Part shown: positions 34,841 through 43,781 of the stretch, piece after piece | How the letters are laid out: each line of letters begins with the position of its first letter | How positions within the stretch are numbered: position 1 is the first letter of the stretch | Source of the DNA: Streptomyces spororaveus | GTDB lineage: Bacteria > Actinomycetota > Actinomycetes > Streptomycetales > Streptomycetaceae | Direction: 5' to 3' | Assembly: GCF_016755875.1 (NCBI RefSeq) | Contig: NZ_BNED01000005.1 | Span: forward strand, 8,073,501-8,137,500 | DNA length: 64,000 nt | Made by a program: the position numbers and the translations under genes | The notes under the pieces: generated by a model | Database searches by the model: none | Seen by the model: the letters and a program-made list of their open reading frames with translations, nothing else | What the model was told of the DNA's origin: nothing

Positions 34841-36061
34841 TCACGGGGTCATGGCCCGGCCCCCGATACCGGGGGCCCCGCCGAGCTGGCCCCGCCACCA
34901 GGCCGCCATCTCCCCGCCGTCCATGGCCGCCCAGGCCGGGGTCCGCTCGACCTGGGCGCGGCCCAGCCGCCGGGCCAGTGCGACCAGTTCCCGTCCGGCG
35001 GCGCCGCGGGTCTCCTCGTAGCCGCGCAGCAGCTCTTCGAAGGACCCGCAGCGCCGCCAGCCGTCGGCGAGGGCGGTGGCGTCCTGCAGCGCCTTGGCGG
35101 CACCGCTCGTGTTGTGCGGGCGCACGACGCTCGCCGCGTCCCCCGCGAGCAGCAGCCGGCCGGCGGCGGTGCGTGCCGTCTCCATGTCGTAGATCGGCTG
35201 TACGAAGGTGTCCGCCGGGTCCGTCAGCGCGAGCGCCCGCCCCCAGTACGGCGGGAACTCCCGGTCGAGCAACTCCGCCAGATGCCCGGCCAGCCCGGGC
35301 GTGAGACCGCCGGGCGGAAAGCTCGTCGGATCGTCGAGGCGCAGCTGCCCGTCCCGCGGCGGAGCGGCGTAGAGCACCCAGTTCACCCGCGGCCCCTTCG
35401 GCCCGGGAATGCGGTAGACGACGCAGGAACCGCCCGGGAAGCAGACCGTGGTCCCCGCCTCCGGCGCCGAGTCCGCGACGCTGCCCAGGCCCGCGAGCAG
35501 CTCCGCGTCGAAGTTGCCGCGCCAGCACACGTATCCGGCGTACTGCGGCCGGGAGTCCGGGCAGAGTGCCGCGCGCACCACCGACCGGTACCCGTCGGCA
35601 CCGACCACCAGGTTGTACCGTTCGACGGAGCCTCCCGCGAGCCGCACGTCGGCGCCCGCGTCCCCGGTCTCCTCGACCCCCGTCACCGCCTCCCCCTGCC
35701 GGTAGACCACCCCGTCCGGCACGGACTCCCGAAGGCCCTGCCAGAGCAGGCCCCAGTGGTAGGAGTGGAAGGGGAACGGCTGCTCCCAGATCACCCGGCC
35801 GCCCGCCCCGTGCGCATCGTCGCGCACCACCCAGCGGCGCCGCTCCAGCGGGTGCGCCGCGATCCCCCGGGGCAGCGTGCCGCTCGCGCCGAGCTCGGCG
35901 GCCCGATCGTCGTGGATGCACAGGCCGACGCCACGGTCCTGCAGCCGCCCGCGCGTGCGCTCCAGTACCACCACCTCACCCGCGCCCGCCCGCGCCGCCG
36001 CCGTGGCGACGGCACAGCCCGCGATGCTCCCGCCGACCACCGCGATCGTTCCGCCGCGCAT
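34841..36061 (-). CDS. FAD-dependent aromatic monooxygenase-like protein
   Basis: The 406-residue product has the dinucleotide-binding start IAVVGGSIAGCAVATAAARA, the NLVVGADGYRSVVR motif near 150-163, and RLLLAGDAASVVRPHNTSGA near 300-319, which are the three signatures of group A flavin monooxygenases. ATG 36061 has GGAGG about 8 bases upstream. Such enzymes hydroxylate aromatic or polyketide substrates with NAD(P)H. The substrate is unknown. It is convergent with the PepSY-like gene with no spacing. Confidence 0.9.
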   Translation of the reverse strand: MRGGTIAVVGGSIAGCAVATAAARAGAGEVVVLERTRGRLQDRGVGLCIHDDRAAELGASGTLPRGIAAHPLERRRWVVRDDAHGAGGRVIWEQPFPFHSYHWGLLWQGLRESVPDGVVYRQGEAVTGVEETGDAGADVRLAGGSVERYNLVVGADGYRSVVRAALCPDSRPQYAGYVCWRGNFDAELLAGLGSVADSAPEAGTTVCFPGGSCVVYRIPGPKGPRVNWVLYAAPPRDGQLRLDDPTSFPPGGLTPGLAGHLAELLDREFPPYWGRALALTDPADTFVQPIYDMETARTAAGRLLLAGDAASVVRPHNTSGAAKALQDATALADGWRRCGSFEELLRGYEETRGAAGRELVALARRLGRAQVERTPAWAAMDGGEMAAWWRGQLGGAPGIGGRAMTP

Positions 36062-36110
36062 AACCGCCTCCTGTCGATGCACACCACTGCCGTGACCCTC
36101 GCAGGGCCCG

Positions 36111-38003
36111 TCACTCCGCGGAAGACCGCGCCATCGGCGGCGTGGGCCGCCCGGAACCCCCGAGGGCCGACGCCGTCAGCACGACCAGCGAGTCCGTCCA
36201 GCCCAGAGGCGCCACCGCGGACGGCAGCCCGGCCCCGTTCACCGTCTCGGGGAGCTCGCCGAGCCCGTTCCGCTTGGACAGCACCCAGTCCAGCACCGCG
36301 CCGGCCTTCGCCGGCTCACCCGTACCGGCCCAGGCGAGGGCGAAGAAGGAGGTGCTGGCCGTCCACGCGTACGAACCCCAGCTGAAGGACGGGTCGTTGC
36401 CGGGCGAGACCCCGCCGTTCGGCAGCAGCAGCGCCCGGTAGGTGGAGTCCAGCGCCTCGCCGAGACCGGCCGGGGCGTCGTTGAACGGGGGCGCCATGAA
36501 CGCCACCGCGCTGTCCCGGCCGTGCCTGCCGTCGACGGTCCGCTGGTACCCGAGCGGGGCGAAGGAGGTGGCGATCGCGGCGGACAGCCGCCGGGCCGCC
36601 TCCCCCCAGCGCTCCGCGTCCGCGACCGTGCCCAGCCGTGCGGCCAGGTCGGCCGCGGCGTTCAGCCCGGCCAGCAGGGGAGCGGCGGTACCGATGTTGG
36701 CCGTCGCCGTGTCCAGCTCCCAGTAGTCCGGGGACGCCGGAGGCAGCCCGTCCGGCCCCAGGGAGCGGGCGGCGTAGTCGGCCGCCTTGCGCACCATCGG
36801 GTAGAGCGCGCGCAGCCGTTCGTCCCGCCCGCCGGGCGGCGCCGCCCGGTACCACTGCCACGTGGCCCAGGGCACCCAGCCGTTGCCGTCCAGCTGCCAC
36901 TTCCGTGCGTCCGGCGGCCCGCTGCCGTCCAGCTCGGTACGGGCCTCCCAGGTCCCGTCGGCCCGCTGGGTGAGCGCGTCGTAGCCGAGGATCCGGTACG
37001 CCTCCTCGTCGTGCCCGGTGGCGGCGAAGGCGACCGCCGCGAACGCCCCGTCGCGGGGCCAGGAGTACTCCCACGGCGGCGCCCAGGCCGCCGCGAAGGC
37101 CCCGTTGGGTTTCAGCAGCGCCCGCATCGACAGCAGGGCGCGCTGCGACGCGGCCCGCTGCGCGGCGGTGGCACCGGGCACCGTGCCCGCCGCCAGCCAC
37201 GCGCGGCTCTCCTCGACCTGTGCCAGGGCGTCCGGGTCGTCCGCCTCGACCACCACCGACGCCGAGGCCCCGTCGGGCAGGTACCGCCACCGGCCGGAGG
37301 GCAGGCGCAGCACGTTGCCGCCCTCGAGGTAGGAGGCGCCCACGGCGAAGGAGGGCAGGACGGCCTCGGTGGCGACCCGGTTGCCCAGCAGGCCCGAGGT
37401 ACGGGCGGCGAGCGCCGAGGCCGGTACGTAGCAGGGCTCGGTCTCCCCGCAGCGCTCGCCGCCGGCGGGATTGACGTGGAAGGCGAGCCGGGAACCGTAG
37501 GCGTGCCAGCCACCCCAGTACGGCCTGTCGTAGTTCCAGCTGGTCAGCGAGCCGGGCACCGGCCGCGTGGTGCCGTACCAGGCGATCGGGCCGCTCTCCG
37601 TGGTGCTCGCCTGGAGGAACAGGTGGTACGGGGTGCCGGGGGTGACGGCGGCGCTCAGCGGGAACTCGACCCAGCCGGCGCCGGCGCCGCCGAGTGCCGC
37701 GAGGTCCAGGGTCGACGAGGCGATCACCGACTCCGCGTCCGCGCGGTCCCGGCGGACCTGCGCCGTCACGGTGCCCGTCGCGGCCCCGCTGCCCAGCCAG
37801 ACACTCACCCGGGAGAGCCGGGAGCCGTCCACCGTGAACTCCTGGGCCGCCGCGTGGTCCGTGGCCTTCACGCCGAACAGCGCGCTCTCATGCGCGGCCT
37901 GGCCGTCGTAGGGCACGGCGGCCGCGGTGTGCGGGTGCGCGGCGGGCACACCGCTCAGCGCCAGACAGAGCACGGCGGGCAGCACGGTCCTCGCGAACGC
38001 CAT
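36111..38003 (-). CDS. Secreted GH15-like glycoside hydrolase
   Basis: The 630-residue product has a signal peptide (1-29, ending AHPHTAAAV), an N-terminal beta-domain of about 150 residues, and a C-terminal (alpha/alpha)6 barrel with YSWPRDGAFAAVAFAATGHD, NGWVPWATWQWYR and SPDYWELDTATANIGT, as in GH15 glucoamylases. GH15 enzymes cleave alpha-1,4-glucosidic or trehalose bonds. It probably acts on extracellular starch-like or other alpha-glucans. The start has GGAAGG about 10 bases upstream. Confidence 0.85.
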   Translation of the reverse strand: MAFARTVLPAVLCLALSGVPAAHPHTAAAVPYDGQAAHESALFGVKATDHAAAQEFTVDGSRLSRVSVWLGSGAATGTVTAQVRRDRADAESVIASSTLDLAALGGAGAGWVEFPLSAAVTPGTPYHLFLQASTTESGPIAWYGTTRPVPGSLTSWNYDRPYWGGWHAYGSRLAFHVNPAGGERCGETEPCYVPASALAARTSGLLGNRVATEAVLPSFAVGASYLEGGNVLRLPSGRWRYLPDGASASVVVEADDPDALAQVEESRAWLAAGTVPGATAAQRAASQRALLSMRALLKPNGAFAAAWAPPWEYSWPRDGAFAAVAFAATGHDEEAYRILGYDALTQRADGTWEARTELDGSGPPDARKWQLDGNGWVPWATWQWYRAAPPGGRDERLRALYPMVRKAADYAARSLGPDGLPPASPDYWELDTATANIGTAAPLLAGLNAAADLAARLGTVADAERWGEAARRLSAAIATSFAPLGYQRTVDGRHGRDSAVAFMAPPFNDAPAGLGEALDSTYRALLLPNGGVSPGNDPSFSWGSYAWTASTSFFALAWAGTGEPAKAGAVLDWVLSKRNGLGELPETVNGAGLPSAVAPLGWTDSLVVLTASALGGSGRPTPPMARSSAE

Positions 38004-38629
38004 CTGTACGGCCCCTTCCTACGCGACGGGCGCGCGGGGCGGAGGGGCCGGGGCGCCGGGATCTGGACCCACCATGCAGGCATCGGGCACCGAGGAGGGG
38101 GGAGTCGGGACGTATCCCACCGGTATGGGGCCGCAACGACATCCGATCGTGTGACGGGAAGCGGAGCGGACCCGCTCGGGCGCGTGCCGGCGGGGGCGGC
38201 GCTCGGCAGGCACGCCGGGGCGCGCGCGGGCGGACCGGGGCGCGCAAGGAAGCGGATGCGCTCACTTCGGAAGATTTCCACGGACCGGCTTGCACGATCG
38301 GGCTCGCTTTCCGATGGGGTGGTGAATGGGAGCGCCTGGTGCTCCACGGCTGCCGGTTCGGGGGCAGGCACGCCGATCGCTCATGATCCACTCGAAAGGT
38401 TCCGCGCCGAAGTGAATGTTGCCGAGACGGCCGCCCTCGCGCTGTTAGTCACCACCGCCCGTTATCGCGTCATCGATGTGTTCAGGGCGCCGATGCGCCT
38501 GCCGGGCGCGGGGGTACGGACAGGAACAGGCGGACCAACCACCGGCCGTCGCCGTGCCGCTCCCCGCGCCCGCCACCATGAGGTCCCCGCCACCCCGGTG
38601 CGCGGCGACGAACAGCTGTGGGGGAGCGT
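38004..38629. other. Long intergenic region between GH15 gene and sigma operon
   Basis: It should hold divergent promoters. One frame near 38395-38500 reads AETAALALLVTTARYRVIDV, which looks protein-like, but it has no start signal. I see no gene that I can support. Confidence 0.4.
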
Positions 38630-39205
38630 ATGAGCGAAGGCGAATTCGATCCATCGGGGGACCAGGCGGTCTCCAGCGAACTGGCCGGCGTACTGCCGGT
38701 GGACTTCACCGCTTTCCACTCGCAGCAGCACCGCGCCTATCTGCGCTACGCCCACCTGCAGCTGGGAAATCCCAAGGACGCCGAGGAAGTCGTCGACGAC
38801 GTGTTCACCTTCCTGCTGAAGGTGTGGCGCCAGGCCCTGAAGGAGGCGAGCCTCCACGGCTTCGCGTGGGCCGTGCTGCGCGAGCACGTCGAACGGCGGC
38901 TGGCGGCTCTGGGCCGGCAGGTGGCGATGGTGGAGACGGCCTGGTTCGCAGCGCTCCGCCGCTCCTCCAGAGAGCGGCTGGAACTGCTGGAGTCGAAGCT
39001 CGGGCTGTACGCCGCGATCGCCGGCCTGTCCGAGCGGCAGTACGACGTGGTGCTGCTGGCGTTCCTCCTGGGCAACGACTCCGACACGGTCGCCCGGATG
39101 ATGGGGATCACCCCCGCGACGGTCCGCTCGCACATCCGCGGCGCACGCCGAACCCTGTCCCGCAAGCTCGGGGTGGACTGGATCCCCGGAGAGGAGAAGG
39201 ACTAG
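38630..39205 (+). CDS. ECF-like sigma factor
   Basis: The 191-residue product has a sigma2 region (FHSQQHRAYLRYAHLQLGNP, then KDAEEVVDDVFTFLLKVWRQ) and a sigma4 helix-turn-helix (LSERQYDVVLLAFLLGNDSD and TVARMMGITPATVRSHIRGA). It fits the ECF layout, though the sigma2 -10 recognition helix is shorter than usual. ATG 38630 is chosen, behind a GGGGGAG stretch; GTG 38618 is in-frame. Its stop TAG overlaps the GTG of the IclR-like gene by one base, so the two are translated together. Confidence 0.85.
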   Translation: MSEGEFDPSGDQAVSSELAGVLPVDFTAFHSQQHRAYLRYAHLQLGNPKDAEEVVDDVFTFLLKVWRQALKEASLHGFAWAVLREHVERRLAALGRQVAMVETAWFAALRRSSRERLELLESKLGLYAAIAGLSERQYDVVLLAFLLGNDSDTVARMMGITPATVRSHIRGARRTLSRKLGVDWIPGEEKD

Positions 39206-40947
39206 TGAGCGACATGCCACGCCACCGCGACATGCCGCTGTGCGAACTGGACGCGGCCCTCGCGGACGCGACGGTACTCGCGGAGGAATACGCCGGATAC
39301 GACGAGGGCGCGGCCCGCCGTCGGATCGCCCGCCGGATCGTCGCCGACCGTGCCCGCTCGGCGACCGGCATGACCGGCATGACCGGCCCCCCGTGCACCG
39401 CGCCCCCGCCGCCGCGGGGGTACGCCGTATCCGTATCCGCGTCCTCTTCCGCAGCAGCAGCCGACGAACTCGTCCTGGACGCCGCCTGTCACGTGCGCGC
39501 CGCCCGGGGTCTGGACGACCTCACCTGGTGCCTCGTGGAGAGCCGCGCCTTCGCCGAACTCGCCCTCGACGCCGACTCCTGGCCCCACGGCGTGGACTCG
39601 GCCCTGCTGTTCGGCTGCCTGCTCCACCTGGCCGACCGGATGGAGGGCGCGCAGTTCTGGTTCCAGTACGCGGCCGGGGCGGGCTCGCAGACCGCCGCCC
39701 ACTGCCTCTACCTGCTCCACCTCGCCCGAGCCGAGGTCGCGACCGCCCGCCACTGGAAGCGCCAGGCCACGACCCTGTCCCCGGAAGAACACCTGCCGCC
39801 CCTGCCGCAGCTCCCGGACCACCTCGAAGGGGCCCTCGGCGCCTCCGTCATCTGGACCACCCCGCCCATCACCACCCAGGACCTCACCGCCCTGACCACC
39901 GGAGCCGGCCGGGCCGGCCGGCCCCCGTGCCGACTTCCCGTACGACTGCGCCAGGCGCTGCTGGCCCGCCCCCGCAAGGAACACCCCGACCTGGGGGAGA
40001 TCGTCACCCCCGGCCCGCAGGTGGCGGTCGCCGTCGCGCAGAACGCCCGGCTCAACCCCCTCCACCTGACGGCCCAGGCGAGCGCCTGGGCCCTCGACGC
40101 CCTGAAACAGCCGCAGCTGGTCCATGCCGCCCGGAAGACCCCCGAAGGCAGGCCGGCCCCCGCCCCACTGGAATCCGTCCACCAGGCACTGCGCGTCCTG
40201 GAAGTCGTCAACCGCTACTCGGGAGGCGTGAACCTGACCCAGATCGCCCGGGAGACGGCACTGCCGCAACTGGTCCTCGCCCGGGCCATGGAACAGCTCC
40301 TCCGGGCGAACCTCGCCACCCCGATCGGACCGGACGCGTACGTCGCCGGCAGCACCCTCCTGCCGGCCGAAGCGGCGAACGGCGAGGGCCGCGGGCACCT
40401 GTGGGAGACCCTTTCCTGGCTGCGGGACGCCGTAGGCGCCGCCGTCTACGTCGCCCGCTACACCGACGGCGAGGTCTCCATCACCCAGTACGCCGACGGT
40501 CCGGCCGCACCCGTGGTCGAGGAATGGGTCGACTTCCGGGTCGCCGCCCATGCCTCGGCGGTGGGCAAGGCGCTGCTGACCCAGCTCGACTACGACGACA
40601 GGAAGGACCACCTGGCCCGGCACCGGCTCACCCGCTTCACCCCCCACACCCTCACCAGCCAGCAGGACCTCTTCCACCAGCTCGACCACCGCCCGCCGAA
40701 CGCTCCGCTCCTGGACCTGCAGGAGTACGCGATCGGCACGGTGTGCGCGGCGGTCCCGATCACCGCGGGGCCGAACGCGGAATGCGTGGCCCTGTCCATC
40801 CCGGTTCCGGACCCCGGCCGGCTGAAGCAGGCCGCCCGGATCCTGCAGAGCGAGGCGGCCGCGGTCCTGCTCGCCCTGATCGTCGCCGGCAGCAACCGCG
40901 ACCCGGCACACCGCCCGGAGGACACCATGCTGTCGCCGACCGCCTAG
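39205..40947 (+). CDS. IclR-type effector-domain protein coupled to the sigma factor
   Basis: The 580-residue product has an N-terminal acidic part (1-60), a helical TPR-like stretch (about 100-200, with LLFGCLLHLADRMEGAQFWF), an IclR-type winged helix (about 325-375, VLEVVNRYSGGVNLTQIARE) and an IclR effector domain (about 390-565, AVGAAVYVARYTDGEVSITQ, AAHASAVGKALLTQL, LQEYAIGTVCAAVPI). It is far longer than normal IclR regulators (about 260 residues). It takes the position normally held by an anti-sigma factor but has no membrane segment. A ligand-dependent regulator of the sigma factor is inferred. It ends 10 bp before a hairpin. Confidence 0.8.
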   Translation: MSDMPRHRDMPLCELDAALADATVLAEEYAGYDEGAARRRIARRIVADRARSATGMTGMTGPPCTAPPPPRGYAVSVSASSSAAAADELVLDAACHVRAARGLDDLTWCLVESRAFAELALDADSWPHGVDSALLFGCLLHLADRMEGAQFWFQYAAGAGSQTAAHCLYLLHLARAEVATARHWKRQATTLSPEEHLPPLPQLPDHLEGALGASVIWTTPPITTQDLTALTTGAGRAGRPPCRLPVRLRQALLARPRKEHPDLGEIVTPGPQVAVAVAQNARLNPLHLTAQASAWALDALKQPQLVHAARKTPEGRPAPAPLESVHQALRVLEVVNRYSGGVNLTQIARETALPQLVLARAMEQLLRANLATPIGPDAYVAGSTLLPAEAANGEGRGHLWETLSWLRDAVGAAVYVARYTDGEVSITQYADGPAAPVVEEWVDFRVAAHASAVGKALLTQLDYDDRKDHLARHRLTRFTPHTLTSQQDLFHQLDHRPPNAPLLDLQEYAIGTVCAAVPITAGPNAECVALSIPVPDPGRLKQAARILQSEAAAVLLALIVAGSNRDPAHRPEDTMLSPTA

Positions 40948-40956
40948 CACCGTGAA

Positions 40957-40995
40957 GGACGGGCCCGCCGCACCCAGGGTGCGGCGGGCCCGTCC
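40957..40995 (+). terminator. Strong hairpin after the sigma/IclR operon
   Basis: Two perfectly complementary 19-base arms meet around a single A at 40976; the stem will open into a small loop there. It is the 3' end of the operon. Confidence 0.85.
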
Positions 40996-41055
40996 GGTCT
41001 TCCGGGTGCGCCCGCGCGAGATGCGGGCCGCCGCGCCGCGTGCGATAACGGCACC

Positions 41056-41790
41056 ATGGCAGAGTTCCCGACGGCCACGGCCGCGGAAATCAAGATCAGC
41101 TTCGGCGGGACGGACGCGAAGGCCGCCTTCGACGCCCTGGAGCTCGACCGGGACGACGGGCGCCGCCGCGCGATCCATTTCTGGGACAGCCCGCAGCGGG
41201 CGGCGGGCGGCGAGGTGACCCTGCCCCTGCTCGAACGGGGGGTCATCCTGCGCCTGCGCCGGGACGACGAGGGGCACGCGTCCGAGCAGGACGCCGACCT
41301 GACCGTCAAACTGCGTCCCTGTCCGGTGCTGCCGGCGTCCTGGAGGGAGGACCGGGAGGGCGAGGACTGGGAGTTCAGGGTCGAGGAGGACCGGACCGGG
41401 CCCGCGTTCACACCGGTGCTGTCCGCCTCGCTGGAGGCCGAGAGCGGTCCCACCGGGCTGCTGCTCGTCGAGCGGCAGCGGGAACTCCTGGAGGCGGCCG
41501 GGCTGACCGGGGCCGATCTCGCCGGCCTGACGGCGCTCGGCCCCGTGCGCGCGGTCAAGTGGAAGCAGGACTGGGACGAGGTGCCGGGCACCGTGGCGAT
41601 CGAGGAATGGCGCACCGGCAACGGCCTGCGCTTCCTGGAGGTCTCGGCGCGGTCGGACGTCGGCGACGCCGCCGAGGTCCAGACGCGGCTCGAACAGGCG
41701 CTGCGGGAACGCGACATCACCCCGCCGCCGTTCGGCGAGATGAAGACCCAGGCTGTCATGAAGGCCCTCGCCCGCGACGCGCAGTTCTGA
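41056..41790 (+). CDS. CYTH-domain-like protein
   Basis: The 244-residue product has EIKISFGGTDAKAAFDALEL at the N-terminus (CYTH-type ExExK-like start), VILRLRRDDEGHASEQDADL and DLTVKLRPCPVL, which match the beta-strand charges that bind triphosphate in CYTH enzymes, and an EVSAR segment near 195. CYTH enzymes hydrolyse or bind inorganic or organic triphosphates. The first motif is EIKIS, not the usual EIERK, so this is a diverged member. It is transcribed alone. Confidence 0.65.
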   Translation: MAEFPTATAAEIKISFGGTDAKAAFDALELDRDDGRRRAIHFWDSPQRAAGGEVTLPLLERGVILRLRRDDEGHASEQDADLTVKLRPCPVLPASWREDREGEDWEFRVEEDRTGPAFTPVLSASLEAESGPTGLLLVERQRELLEAAGLTGADLAGLTALGPVRAVKWKQDWDEVPGTVAIEEWRTGNGLRFLEVSARSDVGDAAEVQTRLEQALRERDITPPPFGEMKTQAVMKALARDAQF

Positions 41791-41820
41791 CCCCCGGCCC
41801 CGGACCCGGCCCCTCGCGGG

Positions 41821-42471
41821 TCACCCGGCGGCGATGAGGCCGGGCAGTTCGCCCATGTCGTGGAAGACGACGGTGCCGGTGCCTTCGAGCCGTTCGGCCG
41901 GAGTCAGTCCCCCCGCGTAGCCGAAGGCCCGCATACCGGCGGCGCGGGCGGCCTCGACACCCGGACGGCTGTCCTCGACCACCACGCACGCGGCCGGGTC
42001 GACACCCATCCGCCGGGCCGCGTACAGGAACAGGTCCGGGGCCGGCTTGCCGCGGCTGACCTCGGTGGCGCTGAAGATGCGGCCCTCGAAGTGCTCGTAG
42101 AGGCCGGTGCGGCCGAGGGTGTGGCGCATCTTCTCGTGCGAGCCGCTGGAGGCGACGCAGGTCGGCAGGGTGATCGCGCCGAGTGCCTCGGGCAGTCCCT
42201 CGACGGCGGACAACCCCGCGTCCACCGCCTCGCGGTGACGCTGTTCGAACAGCTCCTGCCAGAGGCCGGCCGTCTCGTCGCCGACTCGCAGGGCGATGTC
42301 CTCGCCTATGGAGGCGCTGGAGCGCCCGATGAAGCGGTGCATGACCTCGTCCTCGGTGAGCGGCCAGCCCAGCTCCGCGCCCAGCGCGACCTGGATGGGT
42401 ACCGCGAGGGGCTCGGTGTCCACGAGGACGCCGTCGCAGTCGAATATCACGAGTTCAATCGGCTTGATCAT
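41821..42471 (-). CDS. HAD-family phosphatase (beta-phosphoglucomutase-like)
   Basis: The 216-residue product has motif I LVIFDCDGVLVDTE (nucleophile Asp near 10), motif II VASSGSHEKM, motif III GKPAPDLFLYAARRMG and motif IV VVVEDSRPGVEAARAAGM. The all-alpha cap between motifs I and II is subfamily IA, as in beta-phosphoglucomutases and small phosphatases. The start is ATG 42471. The substrate is unknown. Confidence 0.9.
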   Translation of the reverse strand: MIKPIELVIFDCDGVLVDTEPLAVPIQVALGAELGWPLTEDEVMHRFIGRSSASIGEDIALRVGDETAGLWQELFEQRHREAVDAGLSAVEGLPEALGAITLPTCVASSGSHEKMRHTLGRTGLYEHFEGRIFSATEVSRGKPAPDLFLYAARRMGVDPAACVVVEDSRPGVEAARAAGMRAFGYAGGLTPAERLEGTGTVVFHDMGELPGLIAAG

Positions 42472-42641
42472 TCCCGCAGCATAGAGGCCGGTCCGGTGCC
42501 GGACCCCGCGGCGGGCCACCGCGCCGCTCGTCCCGCCTGCCGCGGCCACGGCAGAACACGGCGCGACGGCTTGACCGCGACGCTCTGCTTCTCGGTAGCT
42601 TGATGTCGTCCAGGCGAGAGCGGTCGGAAGGAGCGGGGCGC

Positions 42642-43481
42642 ATGGCTGACCACGACCTGAGCGGGTTCGAGAAGAGCACCTTCACCCATGACGGCACCAC
42701 CCGCCGGATCCTGCGCCGGGGCACGGGCCCCGCGGTGATCGTCATGGCGGAGATACCGGGCATCACCCCGAAGGTCATCGAGTTCGCCGAGCACGTCGCG
42801 GCGTCCGGCTGCACGGCCGTGCTCCCGGTGCTCTTCGGTGAACCCGGCCGCGACGCGGATCCCGGTGCGGTCGGCTGGCCGAGTGCCGGCCGCTACATGG
42901 CCTCGTCGCTGTGGCAGGTCTGCGTGAGCCGCGAGTTCACCCTGCTGGCCACGGGACGCAGCTCGCGCGTCGTGCGGTGGCTGCGCGCCCTGGCCGCGGC
43001 CGAGCACGAGCGCTGCGGCGGACCCGGGGTCGGCGCCGTCGGGATGTGCCTGACCGGCGGATTCGCCCTGGCCATGGCCACGGACGAGCGTCTCGTCGCC
43101 CCGGTGCTGTCCCAGCCCTCGCTCCCGCTGGCCTGCACCGCGAGCCGCGCGGGTGCCATCGACATCAGCCCCGAGGACCTCGCGGTCGTACGCGGGCGCT
43201 GCGAGCGCGAGGGGCTCCAGGTGCTGGGGCTGCGCTTCCGGGGCGACCGGCTCGTCCCCGGCGACCGGTTCGCGCACCTCCGGCGCGAACTAGGCGACGC
43301 GTTCGTGGCCGTCGAGCTGGATGCCGGCGCGGCGAATCCGGCCAGCGCCCTCGCCCCGCACTCCGTCCTGACGGAACACCTCATCGACGAACCGGGACAG
43401 CCCACCCGGCAGGCGCTCGACACCGTCCTCGACCTGTTCCGCACCCGGCTGCTCGGGGAACGGCCCGCTCCTGCCGTGTGA
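42642..43481 (+). CDS. Dienelactone hydrolase-family protein
   Basis: The 279-residue product has an alpha/beta hydrolase fold with VIVMAEIPGITPKVIEFAEH near 30-49 and a nucleophile elbow GAVGMCLTGGFALAM with the Cys nucleophile typical of dienelactone hydrolases near 130. A C-terminal HSVLTEHLID contains the likely catalytic His. ATG 42642 has GGAAGGAG about 9 bases upstream. Such enzymes open lactones of chlorocatechol breakdown or act on other esters. A terminator follows at 43512. Confidence 0.9.
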   Translation: MADHDLSGFEKSTFTHDGTTRRILRRGTGPAVIVMAEIPGITPKVIEFAEHVAASGCTAVLPVLFGEPGRDADPGAVGWPSAGRYMASSLWQVCVSREFTLLATGRSSRVVRWLRALAAAEHERCGGPGVGAVGMCLTGGFALAMATDERLVAPVLSQPSLPLACTASRAGAIDISPEDLAVVRGRCEREGLQVLGLRFRGDRLVPGDRFAHLRRELGDAFVAVELDAGAANPASALAPHSVLTEHLIDEPGQPTRQALDTVLDLFRTRLLGERPAPAV

Positions 43482-43511
43482 CCCGACGTGGGGCCGCCGT
43501 CTCGTCATGCC

Positions 43512-43541
43512 GCCGGACGCCTGGCTGACGGGGCGTCCGGC
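43512..43541 (+). terminator. Hairpin after the hydrolase gene
   Basis: Perfect 10-bp arms GCCGGACGCC and GGCGTCCGGC enclose 10 bases, 31 bp past the stop codon. Confidence 0.75.
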
Positions 43542-43781
43542 CCTGGGCGCGTTGCGTGGACCCCTGGCGCAGCACGTGGCAGTCTGAGGCGATATCGCCC
43601 TAAACGCCCATTCTTCTGAACTGCGCGCGCGTACGCCGTGCCGCGCCGTTCGCTTCCCTGGATAGTCCAGTGGTTTATATATGTCGGTCACCGACGTATG
43701 GTGGGGCCTGAAGATCCTTCCCGGTGGCAGTCGCTCCTGCCTGCCGTCGGGGATTCACGTTGCGACGGAGACGGAGTGCCC
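43542..43781. other. Promoter region of the methyltransferase gene
   Basis: The stretch includes an AT-rich run TTTATATATG near 43674-43683 and the small dyad CTGGA-TAG-TCCAG at about 43659-43671. No gene is visible. Confidence 0.4.

Noticed and set aside
34841..40947. Secondary-metabolite cluster (monooxygenase, hydrolase, regulators)
   Set aside because: No core biosynthetic gene such as a polyketide synthase, peptide synthetase or terpene cyclase is present, and the genes are on both strands without a common plan.
39202..41277. Minus-strand open frame of 691 codons opposite the IclR-like gene
   Set aside because: The plus strand carries clear IclR motifs and a coupled start; the minus frame has none and crosses a strong terminator.
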